A stretch of DNA of 64,000 nucleotides from Verrucomicrobiales bacterium. GTDB lineage: Bacteria > Verrucomicrobiota > Verrucomicrobiia > Verrucomicrobiales > DEV007. Shown piece by piece: positions 1 through 8,085 of the stretch. The position numbers and the translations under genes are program-made. The DNA lies in the NCBI GenBank assembly GCA_016795385.1, contig JAEUHI010000005.1:1-64000 (forward strand), read 5' to 3'. The notes below the pieces were generated by a model. It had not been told where the DNA came from and did not search any database. It worked only from the letters and a program-made list of their open reading frames with translations. Every line of letters starts with the position of its first letter. The stretch's first letter is position 1.

Positions 1-413
1 CTGCTGGCTTCAATCGCATCGGGTTTCGTCTGCGGCTTTGATCACCGTTTCCTGATCCATCACGTTCGTCTTACTACTCTCCCAATGGCTGGCGGATTCG
101 TCAGTGCCCTGCGCCCATCCTCGGAGTCCGCCTTTTCCAAATACACGCGAGTCGAACCCCCACCGACCCCGGGCCTTCGGCGGGAGGGTGTCAGTCCTAG
201 AATCTTGAATCCGGAACCTGTTCCGTCGCTGTTTCGTGGTCACGCAACCTCTCACGACAGACCAAGCCCGCGCCAGCCCACCATCGGTTCCTCCTTCCAT
301 AGGGTCACACCCCCAAACCCCACCCAACAAGACCAACCTGCCGAAGTTCCCCCATCACCCACGCCTGGATCATTCCCCGCACGCCCGACCTCAAGGGCAT
401 CGACAAGGGCTCC
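1..413. other. No recognisable gene
   Basis: Only short, low-complexity, C-rich open frames occur here on either strand and none resembles a known family. The downstream end of the toxin gene at 414 faces this stretch, so it probably holds its 3' untranslated region and ordinary spacer. A short minus-strand frame near position 60 that runs off toward the window edge could be a gene tail, but there is too little to judge. Confidence 0.4.
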
Positions 414-806
414 TCACTCCTTCTCCCAATCAATGAAGGGCAGGAATCGGAAATGGTCGTCATGGCTCACCAGCCGTCCGCCGCACTCGAGCGTCGCCGC
501 CGCGATCCAGATGTCGTTGGTTGGAATCGGGGTTCCCTGCCGCTGGAGATAAGTCACGAACTCTCCGTAGATCTCCGCCGTGCGAAAGGTCACCGGATGA
601 ACCTCGATCTGGGGCTCGGCGAGGAATTCCCGCAATTTGCGCGCGTTCTCGTCGAACCTCGTTCCTTTGCGAAAGCCGTGATGCAATTCCCCGATCACGG
701 TGGACGGGAGGACGATGCGGTTCGCCACGGCGATCCGTCCGTGCCATCGCCCGCCGCGCCGCCAGTCGCTGTAGGCGTTGGTGTCGAGGACGAGAATCAG
801 CTCCAT
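414..806 (-). CDS. PIN-domain toxin, VapC-like (TA module 1)
   Basis: This 130-residue protein is a PIN-domain ribonuclease of the VapC type, the toxin of a type II toxin-antitoxin pair. The N-terminal strand LVLDTN carries the first acidic metal ligand (Asp8), STVIGELHHG supplies the Glu, NDIWIAA the third acidic residue, and SHDDHF the fourth, so the acidic pocket looks complete. Families of this kind cleave tRNA or rRNA, but the target cannot be read from sequence. The ATG at 806 was chosen because it starts just before the first PIN strand and overlaps the upstream antitoxin by 10 bp, a usual sign of translational coupling. A longer in-frame extension exists but runs through the antitoxin gene and is not plausible. 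Confidence 0.88.
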   Translation of the reverse strand: MELILVLDTNAYSDWRRGGRWHGRIAVANRIVLPSTVIGELHHGFRKGTRFDENARKLREFLAEPQIEVHPVTFRTAEIYGEFVTYLQRQGTPIPTNDIWIAAATLECGGRLVSHDDHFRFLPFIDWEKE

Positions 807-1045
807 AGCTCGGGATCGACCTGTTTGAGATCCTTCTCCAGGAATTCGTCCCACTCCGGGCCGAAATCCGAGTCTCCCGCAAACCGGTCCAGATTGGTCT
901 TCCGGACCGGTTCGGCATCGGCCCCGAGTCCGCGCCGCAAGGCTTCGACGAGCACCTGGTTCATCGATACCTTCCGGCGCACCGCTTCTTCTTTCGCCTT
1001 TTCCACCCAAGCCTCTTCGATTCGTCGAATGGTCACCTGCGTCAT
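797..1045 (-). CDS. Ribbon-helix-helix antitoxin (TA module 1)
   Basis: This 82-residue protein begins with a short strand (TQVTIRRI) followed by two helices, the ribbon-helix-helix pattern of FitA/VapB antitoxins, which dimerise and bind DNA through the strand. The acidic, tryptophan-containing C-terminal third (about residues 50-82) is the part expected to wrap round and block the PIN toxin encoded immediately downstream with a 10-bp overlap. The ATG at 1045 follows a good -35/-10 pair with almost no leader. Function is inferred from fold pattern and gene order and not from close similarity. Confidence 0.85.
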   Translation of the reverse strand: MTQVTIRRIEEAWVEKAKEEAVRRKVSMNQVLVEALRRGLGADAEPVRKTNLDRFAGDSDFGPEWDEFLEKDLKQVDPELWS

Positions 1046-1080
1046 GCATTCACTTTAGTAAGAAAAGTGCATTCAGTCAA
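1046..1080 (-). promoter_or_regulatory. Promoter and operator of TA module 1
   Basis: Reading the minus strand there is TTGACT (1080-1075), a 17-bp spacer and TAAAGT (1057-1052), only 6 bp before the ATG at 1045. This spacing would put the transcription start at or next to the start codon, giving a leaderless mRNA. The octamer TGCATTCA occurs twice here on the plus strand (about 1045-1052 and 1069-1076), as expected for an autoregulatory operator. Confidence 0.5.
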
Positions 1081-1227
1081 CTCTCGCGGAAGTCGCTACC
1101 GGCTTGCGGGATCCGGGGTCACAAGCATTTGTAATTTGCCTAGATCAGCCCCTCGGTAACACCCTGAACCTGCCCTGACATTTATTTCCGTTGTTGCACT
1201 TATTTTATTTATGTGCCAGTTTTCTCC

Positions 1228-1674
1228 ATGAGCACCACCGTGGAGCCCTCGCAATTCACCCCGCTGGAGCAGGAACTCGTCTCGGAACTGCGGGTGCTGC
1301 TGGCCTCGGAGATGAGGACGAAGATCGCGCAGATCCGGATCGGCGGCAGATGTCTGGACCTCCCGGAGGCCGCCAGAAGCCTCTTTGCAGAGGCCGTCGA
1401 GAATCTGGCCGAAGGCCGCCCGGTCACCCTGGTGACGGGCGACGTCGAGGAAGACGAGATTTCCCCGAAGGAAGCCGCCGCGATCCTCGGGGTTTCACGT
1501 CCATTCGCTTCCAAGCTTTTCGATGAAGGAGCGATCCCCTGCCGCCGGGTCGGCACCCACCGTCGCGCGCTCCGCTCCGATGTGGTTGCCTATCGTGAAC
1601 GGGAGAAGGCGGAGAGAAAACGGGTTTTGGACGAACTTGCCGCCGAAGGGCAGCGTCTCAACCTGGGATATTGA
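1228..1674 (+). CDS. HTH (excisionase-like) antitoxin (TA module 2)
   Basis: This protein is about 148 residues. The second half carries an excisionase/MerR-like helix-turn-helix: EISPKEAAAILGVS, then SKLFDEGAIP and a basic wing with VGTHRRA, ending in a charged helix. It lies 3 bp upstream of a PIN-domain gene, so the most likely role is the DNA-binding antitoxin of a type II module. The first 70 residues form an uncharacterised helical region, possibly for dimerisation. ATG 1228 is preferred. An in-frame GTG at 1213 would add five residues and cannot be excluded. Confidence 0.8.
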   Translation: MSTTVEPSQFTPLEQELVSELRVLLASEMRTKIAQIRIGGRCLDLPEAARSLFAEAVENLAEGRPVTLVTGDVEEDEISPKEAAAILGVSRPFASKLFDEGAIPCRRVGTHRRALRSDVVAYREREKAERKRVLDELAAEGQRLNLGY

Positions 1675-1677
1675 CGG

Positions 1678-2247
1678 ATGGGGGCTCCCATCGTCGTCCT
1701 TGATGCGTGCGTACTTGATCCTGCCGCGCTGAGGGATCTCTTCATGCGGCTCGCAGTTGCGGGGCTCATCCAGGCCAGGTGGACGGCCCTCATCCATAAG
1801 GAATGGATCGAGGCGGTTCTGGAAGATCGTGCCGATCTCAAGAGGGAAGATCTGGAACGGACTCGCCGGCTGATGGATCATCACGCGGAAGGTTGTTTGG
1901 TGCGGGACTTTGAACCTCACATCGGGTCGTTCGGCCTGCCCGATCCCGACGACGAGCATGTCCTCGCTGCGGCGGTGGTTTCCGGAGCGGATTCGATTGT
2001 GACTTGGAATGGCCGGGACTTTCCCGCGGAAATCTTGGGGCCGCTGGGCATCGCGGTCGTGACGCCGGATGAAATGGCGGCGAGTTTGCTGAAGGATCGA
2101 CCCGAAGAGGTGTGTGCGGCCGTGCGGGAAACCCGCTTGAGCTTGAAGAATCCGCCGAAGTCGATCGTTGAATACCTGGAGGTCCTGACGGCGCGTGGCC
2201 TGAAGAAGACTTCCGCCTTGCTTGCTTCCTTTCACCGGGATCTTTGA
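1678..2247 (+). CDS. PIN-domain toxin (TA module 2)
   Basis: This 189-residue PIN-domain protein has VVLDACVL at the N-terminus (first Asp), KEWIEAVL (Glu), LPDPDDEHVLAAA (Asp cluster) and TWNGRDFP (last Asp). That layout matches the larger PIN_3 group, which usually comes after an HTH partner, as it does here (3-bp gap). The C-terminal 60 residues extend beyond the core domain. Predicted activity is metal-dependent RNA cleavage. The target is unknown. Confidence 0.82.
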   Translation: MGAPIVVLDACVLDPAALRDLFMRLAVAGLIQARWTALIHKEWIEAVLEDRADLKREDLERTRRLMDHHAEGCLVRDFEPHIGSFGLPDPDDEHVLAAAVVSGADSIVTWNGRDFPAEILGPLGIAVVTPDEMAASLLKDRPEEVCAAVRETRLSLKNPPKSIVEYLEVLTARGLKKTSALLASFHRDL

Positions 2248-2269
2248 TAAGAGAAAACGCAGGATCCGC

Positions 2270-2300
2270 GGCGGGCAAGAGTACCCGCGCTCCCTTGGGA
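2270..2300 (+). repeat. REP-like hairpin repeat, copy 1
   Basis: The sequence GCGGGCA-AGAG-TRCCCGC followed by CGCTCCCTTGG folds as a 7-bp stem with a 4-nt loop. Near-identical copies lie at 3196-3226 and 5074-5104. This copy has one stem change (TACCCGC). Confidence 0.65.
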
Positions 2301-2381
2301 CGTATTTGGCATTCGCCGAATCTTCCGAGGCGGAGGCTTGCTGCCGATGGTGGTTTGTGATTCACTCGGCCCCACTCCTCC

Positions 2382-3119
2382 ATGAAACCGTTGCCATGCT
2401 CCGCCATTCTTCTCCTGACCTTGAACGCATGGCTGAGGGCCCAGGACCCCGCTCCGGCACCTGCAGCCGAGACAGCTCCCGCCCCCACGCTCGAGGACCG
2501 AATCGGTGATTTGGAGCGGAAGATCCTCGAGCTTCAGAGTGGCAAACCGGCTCCCGTGTCTCCGGCCCCAATGACTTCGATCATCCAGCAGTTGGAGGAC
2601 GAGGAACTTCCCGCCGAGGAGGGCGAGGAACTGAAGTTGCCCAGAGACCTCGAACAAAACCTCGTCGCTCACGCCCGCGCCAGTTTCGATGAATTCCTGA
2701 CCGCTTTCGCCGAGGCCCCTGAGGCGGAAAAGTGGAGTTACGCGGTCTGCGTGGAATCCGCGGGAACCGACGACCGAGTCTGGATGGCTTTGGAATCGGT
2801 GGACTCCGACGGGGTGCTTCGCGGTCGGAAAAGGGATGGATTTCTGGGAGCCGAGTCCGAAGAGGAGGCCAAGAAAACCATGACCGAACCCATGGCGGTG
2901 CCTTCCAATGCCGTGACCGATTGGTCCTATATCTCCAACGGAAAAAAGGTCGGAGACTACGAGACCTTCGCCCGGCTCCAATTCATGATGCTCAACTTCA
3001 AGATGAGGAAGCTCATGAGCGAACGGTATCCGGATAACGTTTCCATCATGGAATCCGTCGGGCTCGATCAGGAAGAGGCTTTGCTGACCGGCCTCCTCGA
3101 GGACTATTCCGGGCTCTGA
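2382..3119 (+). CDS. Secreted DUF2314-like protein
   Basis: This 245-residue protein has a signal peptide (about residues 1-20, cleaved near LRAQD), a Pro/Ala-rich stretch and a short coiled coil (DRIGDLERKILELQ). Its C-terminal domain of about 130 residues contains NAVTDWSYISNGKKVGDY, matching the DUF2314 pattern of a Trp-containing turn followed by G-x-Y/F. The domain's biochemical role is unknown. The gene stands alone between a toxin-antitoxin module and a repeat-filled spacer. A periplasmic or envelope location is inferred from the signal peptide. Confidence 0.7.
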   Translation: MKPLPCSAILLLTLNAWLRAQDPAPAPAAETAPAPTLEDRIGDLERKILELQSGKPAPVSPAPMTSIIQQLEDEELPAEEGEELKLPRDLEQNLVAHARASFDEFLTAFAEAPEAEKWSYAVCVESAGTDDRVWMALESVDSDGVLRGRKRDGFLGAESEEEAKKTMTEPMAVPSNAVTDWSYISNGKKVGDYETFARLQFMMLNFKMRKLMSERYPDNVSIMESVGLDQEEALLTGLLEDYSGL

Positions 3120-3195
3120 GAACGCCTATTCTGACAGCCGTGGCCTACCTTCCATGAAATCTCGCATGAGTTTTATGGGACAGGCAATCTGACCC

Positions 3196-3226
3196 CGGCG
3201 GGCAAGAGTGCCCGCGCTCCCTTGGA
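3196..3226 (+). repeat. REP-like hairpin repeat, copy 2
   Basis: This is a perfect GCGGGCA-AGAG-TGCCCGC hairpin followed by CGCTCCCTTGGA. A second conserved block, CACGCCGCCCGCGCC plus ATGACGC, lies downstream at 3340-3360 and recurs at 5111-5132, so the element is composite. It sits in the 323-bp gene-free stretch 3120-3442, most of which consists of repeats. Confidence 0.7.
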
Positions 3227-3231
3227 GGACC

Positions 3232-3264
3232 CAAGAGGGTCAAGTGCTCGACGACACCCTCTTG
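3232..3264. repeat. 31-bp AAGAGGGT/ACCCTCTT palindromic repeat, copy 1
   Basis: CAAGAGGGT at 3232-3240 pairs with ACCCTCTTG at 3256-3264, a perfect 9-bp stem. The flank GAATGACTCCGGAAGG downstream resembles the flank of the copy at 6574. Elements with the same spacing lie at 24679-24709 and 40683-40713. Confidence 0.65.
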
Positions 3265-3442
3265 AATGACTCCGGAAGGGCGGGCATCGGAGCATTCAGG
3301 AATCCGCGCCGGACCCAGAACGCCGGCGCATCGTCTCCCACGCCGCCCGCGCCATGACGCGAGGAATGAGTCACCTGTCCCTGCAAATTCCGGTGGCAAA
3401 GCCGGGGTGGCGTCCGGGCCATGACCGGTGCACGTTTGGCGC

Positions 3443-4852
3443 ATGAGAACCGAACGCGACTCGATGGGGGAAATGCAGGTGCCCGACGACGCCCTCTACG
3501 GAGCCTCCACGCAACGGGCCGTCCTCAACTTTCCGATCAGCGGGCACCGGATGCCGGCCGCCTTCATCCGCGGTTTGGGGCTGGTCAAGGCCGCCTGCGC
3601 GCGAGTCAATGGCGAGCTGGGCCGTCTCTCCCCTGAGGTGGCCGACGCGGTCGAGCGGTCCGCTCTCGAAATCTTCGCCGGCGGGTGGGCGGACCAGTTT
3701 CCAATCGATGTCTTTCAGACCGGATCGGGCACCTCGACCAACACGAACCTCAACGAAGTCATCGCCCGCCTCGCCGCCGCCCGCGTTCCGGCGGTTGCTC
3801 CGGTCCATCCGAACGACCACGTCAATCTCGGGCAATCGTCCAACGACATCATTCCCACCGCCCTGCATGTGAGCGTGGCCCTGGCCCTGCACCGCGACCT
3901 CGGCCCGGCTTTGTCCTTGCTGCATGAGGCCCTCTTGGAAAGGTCCCGCGCCTTCGCCGGGGTCATCAAAGCCGGCCGCACCCATTTGATGGACGCGGTG
4001 CCGGTGACGATGGGGCAGGTCTTTTCGGGCTACGCGGCGCAGGTGGCCAAGGCGATTGTCCGCAACGAATCCGCCATTGCCGCCTTGCGGGATCTCGCCG
4101 TGGGCGGCACAGCGGTCGGCACCGGCCTCAATACGCATCCCGACTTCGCGCGTCGTGTTTGCCAAAGGCTCGCCTCCGAGACCGGCATTCCTTTCGTGGA
4201 GGCGGCGAACCACTTCGAGGCCCAGGGAGCGCGGGAGGGCTGTGCCGAGGTCGCGGGATTGCTCGCGACCACCGCTGGAGCGCTCGCCAAGATCGCCGGC
4301 GACATACGCCTGCTCGGGTCGGGACCCCGCAACGGACTCGGAGAACTCAAGCTGCCGGCGGTCCAACCCGGCTCGTCGATCATGCCGGGCAAGGTCAATC
4401 CGGTGCTGTGTGAGTCCGTGATTCAAGTCGGTCACTATGTGCAGGGGCTGGCCGTCACGGTGCAGTCCGCCGCACGCGACGGGCAGCTGGAACTCAACGT
4501 CACCCTGCCGATCCAGGCCTACGCCCTGCATGAGATGACGCGATGCCTTTCGGGCACCACCCGGCAATTCGCCGGGAAGTGTGTGGCGGGGATCTTGGTC
4601 GATGCGGACCGGTGCCGCGAAAACGTCGAGCGCTCGCTGATGTTGGTGACCGCCCTGACCCCGGTCATCGGCTATGACGCGGCCGCGTCCGTCGCGAAGG
4701 AAGCGCATGCGACGGGCCGCACGCTGCGCGAGGTGGTGCTGGGGCTCGGACTGATGGGTCCGGCCGAGCTCGACGAGGCGCTCGACCCCCGGCGCATGTT
4801 GCAGCCTCAGGCGCCCGCGTCGTTCGGGGAGGGTGGAGGGTGTCAGTCGTGA
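3443..4852 (+). CDS. fumC: Fumarate hydratase, class II
   Basis: This 469-residue enzyme interconverts fumarate and L-malate in the TCA cycle and works as a cytosolic tetramer. It has the class II pattern throughout. YGASTQRA and FQTGSGTSTNTNLNEVIA lie near the N-terminus, and NDHVNLGQSSND and GRTHLMDAVPVTMGQ (active-site His) in the middle. The superfamily signature GSSIMPGKVNP near residue 312 carries the flexible catalytic-serine loop. Length is normal for the family. ATG 3443 is preferred over an in-frame GTG at 3428. The aspartase/argininosuccinate-lyase relatives are excluded by the fumarase-type GTAVGTGLNTH block. It appears to be monocistronic. Confidence 0.96.
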   Translation: MRTERDSMGEMQVPDDALYGASTQRAVLNFPISGHRMPAAFIRGLGLVKAACARVNGELGRLSPEVADAVERSALEIFAGGWADQFPIDVFQTGSGTSTNTNLNEVIARLAAARVPAVAPVHPNDHVNLGQSSNDIIPTALHVSVALALHRDLGPALSLLHEALLERSRAFAGVIKAGRTHLMDAVPVTMGQVFSGYAAQVAKAIVRNESAIAALRDLAVGGTAVGTGLNTHPDFARRVCQRLASETGIPFVEAANHFEAQGAREGCAEVAGLLATTAGALAKIAGDIRLLGSGPRNGLGELKLPAVQPGSSIMPGKVNPVLCESVIQVGHYVQGLAVTVQSAARDGQLELNVTLPIQAYALHEMTRCLSGTTRQFAGKCVAGILVDADRCRENVERSLMLVTALTPVIGYDAAASVAKEAHATGRTLREVVLGLGLMGPAELDEALDPRRMLQPQAPASFGEGGGCQS

Positions 4853-5192
4853 ATGGCACTGACTCAAGCGAGATTCTCGATGAACGGACCACGCCCGACG
4901 CAGGACAGGAATCGCAGGGAAGCGAAGATAGCCAGCCGGAGGCTGCCCGGAGGGCAAGTGAAGCGAGGCAATGTCCTGCCTCGTTACTCGCGATGGCGTT
5001 CCAGTGGTGTCGTTCTCCGCGCAAGCACGCCGCCTGTTCCAATCACCGGGAAAACGGCCGCCTCCCATCCGCCCGGCGGGCAGGAGTGCCCGCGCTCCCG
5101 TGGAAGACTCCACGCCGCCCGCGCCATGACGCAGGGGAAGCCATCGTGACACGGCACCCGTTCCGCGTAAGATCATGTCGGAACCGCCTCTC
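4853..5192 (+). repeat. Gene-free spacer with REP-like repeat copy 3
   Basis: This spacer contains no credible gene. At 5074-5104 lies the third copy of the GCGGGCA/TGCCCGC hairpin repeat, here with loop GGAG, followed by the conserved CACGCCGCCCGCGCCATGAC block at 5111-5130. Further upstream CGAGGCA-atgtcc-TGCCTCG (4964-4983) forms another perfect 7-bp stem-loop just after fumC and could end its transcript, although no T-run follows. Confidence 0.6.
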
Positions 5193-6527
5193 ATGAAATC
5201 GCCCGGCATCCTCACCCTCTTTCTCCTCGCCCACCCCCTGCAGGCCGCGGCCGAACCGACGCAACCCGCCGCAGCGGTCGAGGCGGCGCATGCGGAGATC
5301 TGGAAACGCTTCGTCTCACCCCACGGCACCCTTTACGACTACACCGCGCTCGACGGCACGGTGCATCTGCCCACGGCGGCGGAGTGCGCGGAATCCAAGC
5401 CGAACGCGCTCGGCTGGTGGTCGCCGATCGAGAATGGCGCCTTCTTCGGCGGATTGTATCTGGACGCGCTCTGCCAGCGCTGGCAACACGCGAAGACCGA
5501 GGCGGCGGCGCGTGAAGCCCGGACCATCGCGAAGGGGTTGCTCCGTCTCGGCGAGGCGGGGGCGACGCCCGGATTCGTCGCGCGGGGCTTCGCCGATGAT
5601 GGACGATCGCATTGGCTCGCGAGCAGCAGCGACCAGACCTATCCCTGGTTTTACGGCCTGTGGCGGTATGCGAAGAGCGGCCTGCCGGACGAGACCGAAC
5701 GCCGGCAGGTCACCGCCACCCTCCTGCGCGTCGCCGAAGGGCTGGAGGCCAACGAGTGGAAAATGCCCTGCGACCGCGAGGGTTTCGGCCATTTCGGCCA
5801 CTGGACAGGAGGATTTGCCGGGACGAAAGGCACGCTCTCCGGCGCGGAGCCGCAGTTCGATGCGGCCGCGCGTCTGCTCTTCGTGCTGCGGGCCCTGCAC
5901 GACCTCAGCGGTGATGCGGCCTGGCTCGCGAAATATCAGGCGCATCTCGCAGCCAAGCCAAAGGGCTCGGAAAAGTCCCGCCGGGAGATCTGTGCCGGCG
6001 GGGTGAGCTACGTCGCCCCCGGCGAGCCGCCGCGTTATCCGGAGAGCCCGCCCATCTGGACCAGCGCCAGTTCGCAGGCCGCGCTGCGTGCGCTCGTCGA
6101 AATGGAGACCGACTCCGCCACCCGCGCCGATTTTCAGCGCGGGCTCGATGCGAATGCGGCCAGTGCCGCGCGCTTCATCGCCCGGTATCGCGATTACGAC
6201 AACGACAACACGCTGGGCTTCGACATCGAATGGCGAAAGCTCCTGACGAACTGGCGTCCGCAGGCGGAGATCGGCGAGGCCGTGACGCTCGCCACCGGGC
6301 AATACCGCATCTGGAACCGCCAGAGCCCGCGCCGTGTCGCCGAGGCGGACGCGATGCGCGATCCCCTCTTCGCCGCCTGGATCGTGGTGCTGAGCGGCAA
6401 CCAGTCCCTCCTCGAACCGTCCCGCGCCGAAATCTCCGCCGCTCTCACGCACTACGAATGGGGGAAACTCCACACCTGCCTGTTCTTCATGGCCGAGTGT
6501 GTGCACTGGCGGATGAGGGAGGGGTGA
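5193..6527 (+). CDS. Secreted protein, helical-barrel-like, function unknown
   Basis: This is a protein of about 444 residues with a signal peptide (residues 1 to about 19). The mature part is rich in Trp, Tyr and His, with motifs such as GWWSPIENGAFFGG, DQTYPWFYGLWRY and FGHFGHWTGGFAG, and regularly spaced amphipathic helices. This resembles alpha/alpha-barrel carbohydrate-active proteins, but I cannot name a family or identify catalytic acids with confidence. ATG 5193 gives a clean signal peptide. An upstream ATG at 5175 would add six residues. The gene is monocistronic and is followed by a repeat. Confidence 0.7.
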   Translation: MKSPGILTLFLLAHPLQAAAEPTQPAAAVEAAHAEIWKRFVSPHGTLYDYTALDGTVHLPTAAECAESKPNALGWWSPIENGAFFGGLYLDALCQRWQHAKTEAAAREARTIAKGLLRLGEAGATPGFVARGFADDGRSHWLASSSDQTYPWFYGLWRYAKSGLPDETERRQVTATLLRVAEGLEANEWKMPCDREGFGHFGHWTGGFAGTKGTLSGAEPQFDAAARLLFVLRALHDLSGDAAWLAKYQAHLAAKPKGSEKSRREICAGGVSYVAPGEPPRYPESPPIWTSASSQAALRALVEMETDSATRADFQRGLDANAASAARFIARYRDYDNDNTLGFDIEWRKLLTNWRPQAEIGEAVTLATGQYRIWNRQSPRRVAEADAMRDPLFAAWIVVLSGNQSLLEPSRAEISAALTHYEWGKLHTCLFFMAECVHWRMREG

Positions 6528-6573
6528 TTTTTGGGTCGCCAAGGGACAGGCTTTTTGACCCATCAAGGGAGCC

Positions 6574-6626
6574 GAGAGGGTCGGGCCTTTTCACGGATCC
6601 CTCTTGAATGGCTTCGGAGGCGCGGG
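6574..6626. repeat. 31-bp palindromic repeat, variant copy 2
   Basis: GAGAGGGT (6574-6581) pairs with TCCCTCTT (6598-6605) allowing one G-T. The right flank, CTTGAATGGCTTCGGAGGCG, closely matches the flank of the copy at 3232, so the two share about 28 bp beyond the stem. Confidence 0.5.
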
Positions 6627-6697
6627 CCATGGGCCTGGAAGATGACCCGTCCCGTGGCAGGTCTTGCGACATCGGCGGACCGGTGCCATCTTTCCGC

Positions 6698-6952
6698 ATG
6701 TCGATCACTCTCGAAGTACCGGATGAAATCCAGAGCGCGATGCGGGTGCCGGCCCCCGAACGCCAGGCGCGCCTGATGATCGAACTGGCCTGCGCCCTCT
6801 ACCAGCGGGAAATCCTGAGCTTTGGCAAGGCCGCGGAATTGTGCGGTCTCAGCCAATTCCGCTTCGCCCACGCCCTGAGCGACCGAAAGATCGCCAGACA
6901 TTACCACGACACCGACGTGGCCGAGGATCTCGCCTATGCGGGTGGTGAGTAA
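6698..6952 (+). CDS. UPF0175-family antitoxin (TA module 3)
   Basis: This 84-residue protein matches the UPF0175 pattern: ITLEVPDEI at the start, RLMIELACALYQREILSFGKAAELCGLSQFRF in the middle (a helix-turn-helix-like segment) and a C-terminal tail with DVAEDLAYA. Members are usually encoded directly before a DUF3368 PIN toxin, exactly the situation here with a 17-bp overlap. ATG 6698 is chosen because the conserved region starts there. An upstream in-frame ATG at 6608 would add 30 unrelated residues. It probably represses its own operon and blocks the toxin. Confidence 0.87.
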   Translation: MSITLEVPDEIQSAMRVPAPERQARLMIELACALYQREILSFGKAAELCGLSQFRFAHALSDRKIARHYHDTDVAEDLAYAGGE

Positions 6953-7427
6953 CACTTCTCCGGTCAGCAATCTGGCCATCATCGGGAAGCTGGGCGTACT
7001 CGCCTGTCAATTCGGAGCGATCCGCATTCCTCGGGCGGTGCAGGCGGAACTGGAACGTCTCGAACACGGGGTGGCCCGTTCGTCGATCGATCAGGCTCTG
7101 GCAGCGGGCTGGCTCAAGGTCGAAACGGTCGCCTCCATCGATCTCGCGCGTCATTTGGCATCGTTCCTCGACTCCGGAGAAGCGGAGGCGATCGCTCTCG
7201 CCTCGGAGAGTGGCAGCGATCTTCTGATCATGGACGAGTCCGCGGGTCGCGCCGCGGCTCGGGATCTGGGGCTTGAAATGACCGGAACCCTGGGTGTGTT
7301 GTTGAAGGAGAAACGTGCGGGGCGGATCCCCTCGATGGAAATGGAGATGGATCGCTTGGTGGGCGAGGCCGGATTTTATCTCTCGGAGAAAGTCCGGAGG
7401 ATGTTCCTCGATGCGGCCGGAGAGTGA
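6936..7427 (+). CDS. DUF3368 PIN-domain toxin (TA module 3)
   Basis: This 163-residue protein has the DUF3368 arrangement: VVSNTSPVSNLAIIGKL at the start, DSGEAEAIALA and LLIMDESAGRAAARDLGL in the middle, and TGTLGVLLKEKRAG toward the end. These carry the acidic residues of the PIN nuclease pocket. It overlaps the UPF0175 antitoxin gene by 17 bp. The role is inferred from this well-known pairing. The cellular RNA target is unknown. Confidence 0.87.
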   Translation: MRVVSNTSPVSNLAIIGKLGVLACQFGAIRIPRAVQAELERLEHGVARSSIDQALAAGWLKVETVASIDLARHLASFLDSGEAEAIALASESGSDLLIMDESAGRAAARDLGLEMTGTLGVLLKEKRAGRIPSMEMEMDRLVGEAGFYLSEKVRRMFLDAAGE

Positions 7428-7586
7428 GCGGACGATGAACCGGGGGCAAAAGTGACAGAAGCTTTGACGTTCAACACGGCCCTCCCACCGAGGCCGGGAT
7501 GAACCAGCAAATCTTTTCGATGAACCTTCGCTAAAGCAGGGCGCGAAGTTCACAGTGCAAAGGACAAACCATCCGACCTCCTTCCC

Positions 7587-8048
7587 ATGGAACCCGACCA
7601 CCACCTCATCCTCCCGGACGCGCTGACGTGGCGTCCGTCGAATCTGATGCGCATCCCCAATGCCGACTTCCTGGAGCGCACCGGCAGCGAACACCTCGGG
7701 GCGCGGCTGTGGCGGATGCCACCCCGGAGCGCCAATACGCTGCACCAACACATCCGATCCGAGGAATTCTACTTCGTGCTGGAGGGCACGGGCCGGCTTC
7801 GCGTGGGCGGGACCACGCTGACGGTGCCGAAGCACGGCGGCGTGTGGGTCCGGCCCGAGGTGCTGCGGCAGGTATTCAACGACACGGACGAAGAGGTGCT
7901 CTGGCTCATTGTCGGCGGGCCGGAGGAAAAGGAATTCCTGGCCGGTTCCCAATCGCCGATCGACTTGTCGCGGATTTATCCGCAGGATCCGACGCAACTG
8001 CCTCCGGAGCTCGACGGCGTCGAGTGGCCGCCCAAGGAGGAAGGATGA
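7587..8048 (+). CDS. Cupin-domain protein
   Basis: This single-domain cupin has 153 residues. The central barrel shows the first cupin motif in NTLHQHIRSEEFYFVLEGTG (His-x-His with a following Glu) and the second in GVWVRPEVLRQVFND, where the usual final His is replaced, so metal binding may be incomplete. Such proteins range from isomerases and dioxygenases to sugar-binding regulators, and nothing here decides between them. No signal peptide is present, so it is cytosolic. A small membrane-protein gene follows 37 bp downstream and may be co-transcribed. Confidence 0.8.
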   Translation: MEPDHHLILPDALTWRPSNLMRIPNADFLERTGSEHLGARLWRMPPRSANTLHQHIRSEEFYFVLEGTGRLRVGGTTLTVPKHGGVWVRPEVLRQVFNDTDEEVLWLIVGGPEEKEFLAGSQSPIDLSRIYPQDPTQLPPELDGVEWPPKEEG

Positions 8049-8085
8049 TCGCGATGGGTTGCGGACATTTGGATTCGAACCGCCC

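Noticed and set aside
3371..5329. A 652-codon minus-strand frame opposite fumC
   Set aside because: fumC is unmistakable on the plus strand. The opposite frame is low in hydrophobic core residues and has no motifs.
8041..8085. Possible tRNA-like segment (GGATTCGAACC)
   Set aside because: The T-arm-like GGATTCGAACC is present, but no matching acceptor or anticodon stem can be formed around it.
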